The notes beneath the pieces were generated by a model. It was not told the origin of the DNA and searched no databases. It was given only the letters and a program-made list of their open reading frames with translations. Position numbers and translations under genes: made by a program. From Berberis thunbergii (lineage: Eukaryota; Streptophyta; Magnoliopsida; Ranunculales; Berberidaceae), in assembly GCA_003290165.1 (NCBI GenBank), contig QNQO01000449.1, forward strand, positions 310,001 through 374,000: a stretch of 64,000 bases of DNA. Reading direction: 5' to 3'. Shown here piece by piece: positions 57,681 through 64,000 of the stretch (its first letter is position 1; each line of letters begins with the position of its first letter).

Positions 57681-58550
57681 AAACAGACTTCAAAATATTT
57701 ATTATTATTATTTTTAATTTAATTTTTTTTAATGCAAGCCTAACCACTATATGAAGATGACCTAACTCTAAAAAATAAAAACAATGGAACCCTAAGTGAA
57801 ACCTAAATGATGAACAAACAAAATAAATGGCAGACGACCTTAGAGCTTTTCTTTACTAATGCAGGGCTAAAATTCAATTCAATTTACCTAACCATGGGAG
57901 AGGCATGATATTTCCTATCAATCCGCCACTATAGAGTTGCCCCAACCTCTTTTTCCACTCTCTAGCTTAAAGTGAAATGCCAGTTCAAGAATTGTTCCCA
58001 GATGGGATATGTTCCTTCACTCGACCACTTTAAGCTATCAAACATCCAAAGAGGGTCCCTATGAGTGTCACACCTGTCCTAGATAATTATCTTGCTACAA
58101 ATTTTAAATAGTGAAGGCCTAGCTTCTTAACCCTAAAATAGGTGGTGATTAACCTATCCGCGGGAGAGGGCACAAAAGTTTCAACTCAATCCTGCCACTA
58201 TTCAAATTTGCATGCAATACTACCTAGAACAAGATAAACACAAGTGATCACACAGAAACCGCGTGCAGATGCCGTGGGTAGAAGTTACCTCCGGCGTGAG
58301 CCTCTTTCAGGTCACTTATGACACCGAGTAGAAGTCGATTTCTGAGAGTTTCCTCGCGAATCGCAATATTTCACTTCGTTCCCACTTGAGCTCCTATGTG
58401 TGTGATCACCTGCAAAACAAATGCAAAAATAATTCAAACTCAAGCAAATAAAACAAATAAGAAAGTGACTCGTAACACTGTTCCTAAAAGAAAATTAAAC
58501 CTAATTTATAAACTAGCAAAAACAATCCTAGATTTCGATTGTAACGTTAC
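57681..58550 (-). other. E2 leader region
   Basis: Non-coding sequence between primer site and gag. The frame at 58396-58605 crosses into the LTR and is not a gene. Confidence 0.5.
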
Positions 58551-58576
58551 AATCCCCGGCAACGGCGCCAAAAACT
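58551..58576 (-). other. E2 primer binding site
   Basis: On the - strand, TTTTGGCGCCGTTGCCGGGG directly inside the LTR, the Athila/Tat-type primer site. Confidence 0.85.
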
Positions 58577-60457
58577 TGATGGAGAATTTTATTAACCTAA
58601 GTTAATAAGTTGATAAACCCTACTTGTAATATCGCAAGTGCACGACTGTCTAACTGGTAGATAGTGGCAAATACATGTCGATCCCATGAGGATTGACAAA
58701 ACAGTCGAATTCTAAGACTTATTTAAACTAATTTAGAGTTGGGGGTTATAGCAGATGTAAATTACTAAATTATGAGAATGAAATTGAACACTTAAATATT
58801 AAACTGATAAAATGATAAGAGAGTGGACCGAGACATCGAATCCACCACAGGTTCTTTGAGATTTGTGTAATCCAAATTATTGTTTTCAAGAATCAACACG
58901 ACTAATCTAAGTTCACAATTGATTTTAGCAAAGACATAAACCTCTAGCATTGCATGTATTTTTACGACACACAAAATCACATGTTTATTTTAACTTATTT
59001 TGAACCACTAGCATTGCATGCTTCTTAAGGCACACACAATCACAGATTCAAATTAATTAATTAAAGTAAGCTTCGAATATCAACAAAGGGAACTTCTAAC
59101 TACCGATTAGTCTAGATAATTTTTCTGAATATAATCGGTGAAAGCAAATTATTGAAATTCAGGAATCAACTGTGTTTAACATTCAAGCATATAGAAAACA
59201 ATAGATTTAGATACGACAAACTCTAGGAAACATTGTGGTTTCATCTTCTCCTCGGTGTGGGGCTTAAAAGATCATGGTGGATGGTAGCACAACACTGGTG
59301 TAGGTGGAATCCACCTCAGCACGAATACGCATCCCGAAAAGAGCTACTGGTTGACTGTGGTGGCTCAGACAGAAACCTGGGGTGCAAATAGCTTGATCAA
59401 AAAATAAGTTTCCTCCAGCCATTTTTTCTGCATTTATTTCTTGTCGAGCTCCTCGCGAGCTTCTTATCTGCTTCTCTGTTCTCCCTGCTGTGAGCAGCTC
59501 CGATACTTGCAAAAGAAAGGGAGAAATGGAATAACAGAAAGAGTGAACGAAGAGACACGAAGGAGGAAGCAGATGAAAGAGGTGAAGTAGAGGGTGCTGG
59601 TTTGTGCACTCTCTGTGTCTGGGTTGCACGGTTCTGTCGCGAGGTGGCGTGGGTTGTTGAAGAAGAAGAACAGGCAGAGAGAGACGAGAGAGGAGAGAAA
59701 AGGGTTGCGGTGTGGATGATGTTTGGCGTGATGGAACAGAGAGGATAAGGACTAGGAGCAGGGGCTGATCTGTTTCGGTGGTGGTGTGCGTGGGTTGTAT
59801 TGGATGCGACAAAGAAGAGGGGACACGCAGCAAAAGAGACAATGGTTGATGGCGGTCTGCGGTTGTGAGAAACAGGGTGAGGAGAAGGTTTTGGTAGTGG
59901 TGCGCTGGTGTGTGGGCGGTGATGTTGTCGAGGAAGAGGAACAAGGAGGCGCTCTTTGTTTTGTGCGCGAGGATGTGAGGCTCTGATGGTGGAGGAAGAG
60001 GATGAGGTGGTGATGGCGAGATGGTCGCACTGCCGGATCTCCCATCGAGCGAGGATCGCTGGAAGGGTGTATGTGGTGTGGTGGCTAGAAAAAGAGATGG
60101 AGGAAGGAAAGGTAGGAAAAGAGATTTGAAGAAAAGAGAGAGATGAAACCTAAATAGGGTTCTCCTATTTCCTTGTTAGGTTGGGTTTGGGTTTCTACGT
60201 CAACTTTTGGGCTTGGGCTTTGGTTGTGGACCTAGGTTTGTTTGGGTTAGGTTTAGACATGTCACCCGCTACCCTGTACCACTACTAAAATCAATTAATT
60301 GATCATTCCTCAAATTGTCACCTTAATGCGATTTCATTGTTCACACTCAAAATCCTACAAAGACATGAAAACGAAAAAATTAGAATAAAATATAAAAATC
60401 GAAACACTAACATATATAAATTAAGGGATATATTATGTATTAATTACGTGAATATCA
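58577..60457 (-). repeat. E2 right LTR
   Basis: 1881 bp, TGATGGAGAATTTTATTAAC ... GTGAATATCA, uninterrupted, and the template that shows where E3 and E1 split the left copy. Frames within (59264-59944 and others) are not genes. Confidence 0.88.
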
Positions 60458-61106
60458 AAACAATATAAACAAAATTCTAACTCACATTCATAGGAATCAT
60501 CAGTTGCACTTACCTTAAACGTGCAACAAGGCTTAAAACCCCTAGATTACCTCTAATGGACGAGTTATAGTCTCGTGAGGGTTTCCATAAATGTTACCAC
60601 AAACATTATGACTCAATAAATTTCCAAAACATGGTAACTTGATCACTCTATCTATTATCCTTAGAGTAATAATCTAATTGCCAAAAATTTCAGAAAACAA
60701 CTAACATTGTCACAATAATATATCAAGCAGTCCAACAACGATTTAATAATACCCAAGGGTTAAATAAATTTCATCAATTATTCTCAACTCGAAGTGTGTG
60801 TGTGTGCATGGCCTTATCAACATAACTTTCTTTTTCTTAGTAAAGATATGACTAAATAACCTTTGGACAGTACGCTTCGACTACAAATCTCTCGTCACTA
60901 AAAAAATGAATCACTCAGAGATTGGTTATTTATCACTCAATTTATATGTGAAAAAGAGAATAAATTATGGAAACACAAACATCCCACATATAATAATCAT
61001 GAAAAATAGACTTTTAAGATAATGAAATGAATATGATCTCATGGACAGGAATCAATTATTATGTATTAGTTAAGGGATATATTATGTATTAATTAGGTGA
61101 ATATTA
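60458..61106 (-). repeat. Second partial internal copy and LTR stub of E2
   Basis: 60458-about 61055 repeats the E2 internal 3' region (about 52330-52960), then jumps at ATCAATTA into an LTR end (TTAAGGGATATATTATGTAT ... GTGAATATTA). Confidence 0.75.
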
Positions 61107-61109
61107 CCT

Positions 61110-63594
61110 ATGGCCCGAAAAGATCTTCTTGATGATGTTGTCTTGGCCGAGAGCTTAGAGTTTTTTGAAGATAGGTTGCTATCTGAACCCAGTCTTGCCG
61201 AAATTCGTATTAAGTTTGGAGTCCTGGAGGATCAGTCGTTGTACCTTCTAACGGTTGACTAGATGCCAATGTCTCCTCCTAATGATCTTATCTGTTTACA
61301 TTGGGGGATGCTTCAAACTGGAGTGCGCTTCCCGATTCTAGACGTGATCTGGGAATTCTTGAATCTACTATGGATTCCCTCGGCTCAGTAGGGACCCAAC
61401 GGATACAAGATTATCCTCATGATTCTGCTCCGTGCTAAGGAGGCCAATTTTAGTATGACACCACCGGTGATCCAGTTGTTTACCGCTCCACGGCTGCAGA
61501 GCAATGCTGTATGTAAGCTGAAGGCGGCGAAGTGTTTTGGTAGATTTCCTAATGACTTCAAGTTCTGGTAGAATTTTTTTCTTGGCCCCTGCAAATTTGA
61601 AGTATTTTCGATGCATGGGTTGTCTGCTGGAACGATAATTCAGATCGCTTAGTAGGTTTGACTCTTTTCTTGCAACTTTTACGTGCTTGATGACAGATTA
61701 ATTAACCATCACTCATGCTCTTCTACAGGGAGGTTTCCCACTACTCCTCTTACTTGGGAGAAGCGAATCACCATGGAAAAATTTCGTGACTTGCCTCAAA
61801 GGGAGGTGACTAATGTAATCAGAGTTTCCAACTTCATCCTCAGTGGGCTGTGGGACAATTGGCACGTAGCTCCCACGTTGTACTAAGAAGCGCGCATCTA
61901 AGAAAATGGAGCCCCTTCCAGAAAGAGGAAGGTTGCTAGGGCCAATGCTCATGCCTTGTCTGATGTGGAGGAGCCGTCTGAGATGCTTGCTTCCTTTATG
62001 AAAAAGAAGCCCCGTGTCAGTATTGGTTCATCTTCGGCATGACCCGCTCCCTCGAGATAAGAAATAGAGTATGCGAGGCCTGTTGAGGCGGAATCTAACA
62101 TTCCCAGCTTAGAGGAAGATTATCTAGGGTTGGCGAGAGTCCCAGATGGGTTGAAACTTAGTCACGTGCAGGCCAAGGCTCTGAATGACAGTTTGGTGTG
62201 GATTGCAATGGAGGTTTTTGTTGATGCTGATTCATGTGGGGCCATTCCAATAGAAGGCTCTTTTAAAGATTCGCCTGAGATAGTGGAATCTGATTGCCCC
62301 ACTGATGATTTTCCTGAGAGTGGCCATGATAACGATCGTGTTTCGTGCAATCCACATGGTTCACCATCTCATAGGGGGCCATGGTTAGAAGCGTTGGAAG
62401 GCTCTTTTGATACTTTGCTTCCTCCTCTGCTTCTGGATCCTGTTGAGTCGTCTTTTAGTAAAGTGTCGGCTGCTCTTGATAAAGGAAAAGCCACGGAGGA
62501 GAGTTTGAGGACTGTGGTGACCGTGAAGGCCGATGTTTGTGTAGTTCCAGATCAGTGGACACTTCATCCTGATGCGCGGATAAGCTTGTTGGCACCGGAC
62601 TTGGTAAAGATGAGCTCGCAGGTCTTGTACCGAGAGGTGGATATAGAGTAGGCTTCGAGAAAGCATATAAGCAGGCGTCACATCTGGCTGATGGACCACG
62701 CTAAAAAACCTGAGGAGGATTCGCTTGAATGGTGTATGGATAAGGGTTCGAAGTACCGTATGTTGGGTATGTCTCATATGAGCCACGCGGCCATTGCTGG
62801 AATGGAAGTCATGGTAGCTCGTGAGAGAGTGTACACCTTAGAGCATGTCTTCTTGCATGTGCAGAAGCTGTACTCTGATGCGCTTCAGGAAATTTAGTGG
62901 CTTAAGAAGTAGACTGTAAAGATGTGGTTGGATCAATCAACTATTGTCGCTGAGGCTCAGAGGGCTCGTCTGGTGGACCTTGAGCACAAACTGACAGCGG
63001 TAGTGTTCGAGAGGGAAGAACTCAGGCAGGAGCTGAGCCAATACGTTGGGAAGTCGAGGTTGAGCTGGAGGCTTCGGATAAAACGCGTTCTAAGCTGCAA
63101 TCCTTTATTGAAGATAGTTATTCAACTGAAGCTGGTTGGGTCGCTGAGAAGCAACAGTTGGAATCTGATGTGAATTTCTATGTTCGAGAAGCAAGGAAGG
63201 CTGAAGGCCAATTGAAGTTGGGGTGTCATGAACTCAGTGTTGTGGAGAGCTTTCTGGTCACAAAGCAGTCTCGGGCTGATGAGCTGACTGGTAAATTGGA
63301 GCTGCTAGAACGCGAACTTATTGATGCAAAGGTGCGAGAGGAAGAGCTTCTCCAGGAACAAGGCAAATGTGAGTTCCACTGGGTCGTACAAGGCCTGCTG
63401 GAGTTGTTGTCGCTGATGAAAGAGGAACATCCAAAGTGGGACCTTGATAATTATAAGAAGATCTCATACGTGGACTTGTTTGTCTCTTCTGCGTTGTCAG
63501 ACGAATAGGATGATTTGGTCCTTGACGACCAGGTTGAAGCGCATATTTCTACTAGGTTTAACTCTTCTGTTTCTGTGCCTTCTCCTGATTAGGA
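61110..63594 (+). pseudogene. Putative gypsy-type transposon protein (Transposase_28-like), decayed
   Basis: ATG at 61110 opens MARKDLLDDVVLAES. After an in-frame TAG (61260) the same frame continues NDLICLHWGMLQTGVRFPI and, past a TAG at 61389, GPNGYKIIL, which resembles the core of the plant putative gypsy-type transposon domain (PF04195). A further TAG is at 61569, and an intron probably ends at TTCTACAG (61728). The frame goes on with acidic linker (62130-62651) and coiled-coil-like segments (62691-63508) with stops near 62649 and 62895 and a frameshift between about 63050 and 63160. It ends near 63590 with a PSPD-type tail. The function of this family is unclear; this copy is dead. Confidence 0.6.
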
Positions 63595-64000
63595 GTGATT
63601 TTGTGTACTTGTACTCGTTTTGTCTTGACCATTAATGAAAACAACGTTATTCGTTTTATGCCTTTTGTCTCTATTGCATGCTTTTCCATTTTGCCTTATC
63701 GTCATGCATTGGCATAGGCTAGTTGAATCAATAGGACATTGACTGGTCTGCCTGCGATAGAGAGTTTGACCGCTTTATATTGTGAATGACCTGGGCCATT
63801 GCTTGTTTGTCTGACTAGTCGGTTGTAGTTGTTGACTTTGGCGAGCTGTGGTGGCCGAGTGTTTGGCACGAGTGGCCTTTTCCAATGTTAGGATGCCAAT
63901 TCTGTTGAGCGTGAAGGTGCTGACTTGGCAAGATTCATATTTGTGTCTGGTGGTTGAGAGGAACAACGGAGGCCTTGTGGCGAGCTATTTGAGATTCTCA
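63595..64000. other. 3' flank of the decayed gypsy-type gene
   Basis: No coding sequence recognised. The window ends here. Confidence 0.4.

Larger units (their letters stand above)
35046..61106 (-). mobile_element. E2: Athila-like Ty3/Gypsy element containing two nested elements
   Basis: The left LTR is in three segments (35046-35801, 41439-41691, 51413-52316; about 1.9 kb together). The internal region is 52317-58576 and the right LTR 58577-60457. The right LTR is followed by a partial second internal copy (60458-about 61055) and a stub of a third LTR (about 61056-61106). The primer site next to the right LTR reads TTGGCGCCGTTGCCGGGGAT on the - strand, usual for Athila/Tat elements. The polypurine-like GGTTTGGGGGTATT precedes the left LTR on the - strand. 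Gag and protease remnants are present; no reverse transcriptase or integrase was found. Flanking pentamers TCCAT and CCTAT agree at only 3 of 5. Confidence 0.8.

Overview
The window is nuclear DNA of a flowering plant, most likely a eudicot. It is AT-rich, its genes have GT-AG introns, it carries an angiosperm-type receptor-like kinase and a fragment of an MGD2/3-type galactolipid synthase, and its repeats are typical plant families (Athila-like and chromoviral Ty3/Gypsy, MULE, hAT, Tourist, Helitron, LINE, a TRIM-like element). The host coding content I can support is small: the 3' end of a Lys-rich gene (1-186) and one apparently intact receptor-like kinase gene on the + strand (coding exons between 15075 and 23446). 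Almost everything else is transposable-element DNA.

Left third (0.2-14.6 kb). There is a head-to-tail pair of short Helitron-like elements (1068-2522), with a third copy at 12914-13667. A 4.8-kb element with long terminal inverted repeats (3110-7950) has the look of a Pack-MULE: it carries pieces of ordinary plant genes, including an EF-hand exon, a 96-codon unrecognised reading frame and three exons of a broken MGDG synthase. A small palindromic relative lies at 10082-10264. Two hAT-like non-autonomous elements with 8-bp target duplications (8143-9332 and 11516-12496) and one Tourist-like MITE (11084-11412) complete this part.

Middle (14.6-34 kb). The kinase gene has seven coding exons. Its intron 1 holds a hAT-like element with a tRNA-like segment. 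Its 3.9-kb intron 6 holds an internally deleted LINE and a 22-bp micro-retroposition flanked by 15-bp duplications. Downstream lie a 631-bp TRIM-like LTR element (24139-24769), a long pyrimidine-rich tract, and a decayed autonomous-type MULE with its transposase on the - strand (27954-33390).

Right half (34-64 kb). This is a nest of retroelements. A decayed gene of the putative gypsy-type transposon family (leader at about 34.1-35.05 kb, coding part at 61.1-63.6 kb) is split by an Athila-like element, E2 (35046-61106, - strand). The left LTR of E2 is itself broken by a chromovirus, E3 (35802-41438, + strand), and by a second Athila-like element, E1 (41692-51407, - strand). E1 and E2 both end in an extra partial internal region plus a stub of a third LTR, as expected for tandem concatemers that later suffered deletions. 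No CRISPR array, rRNA gene or functional tRNA gene was seen. All identities and percentages are by eye.
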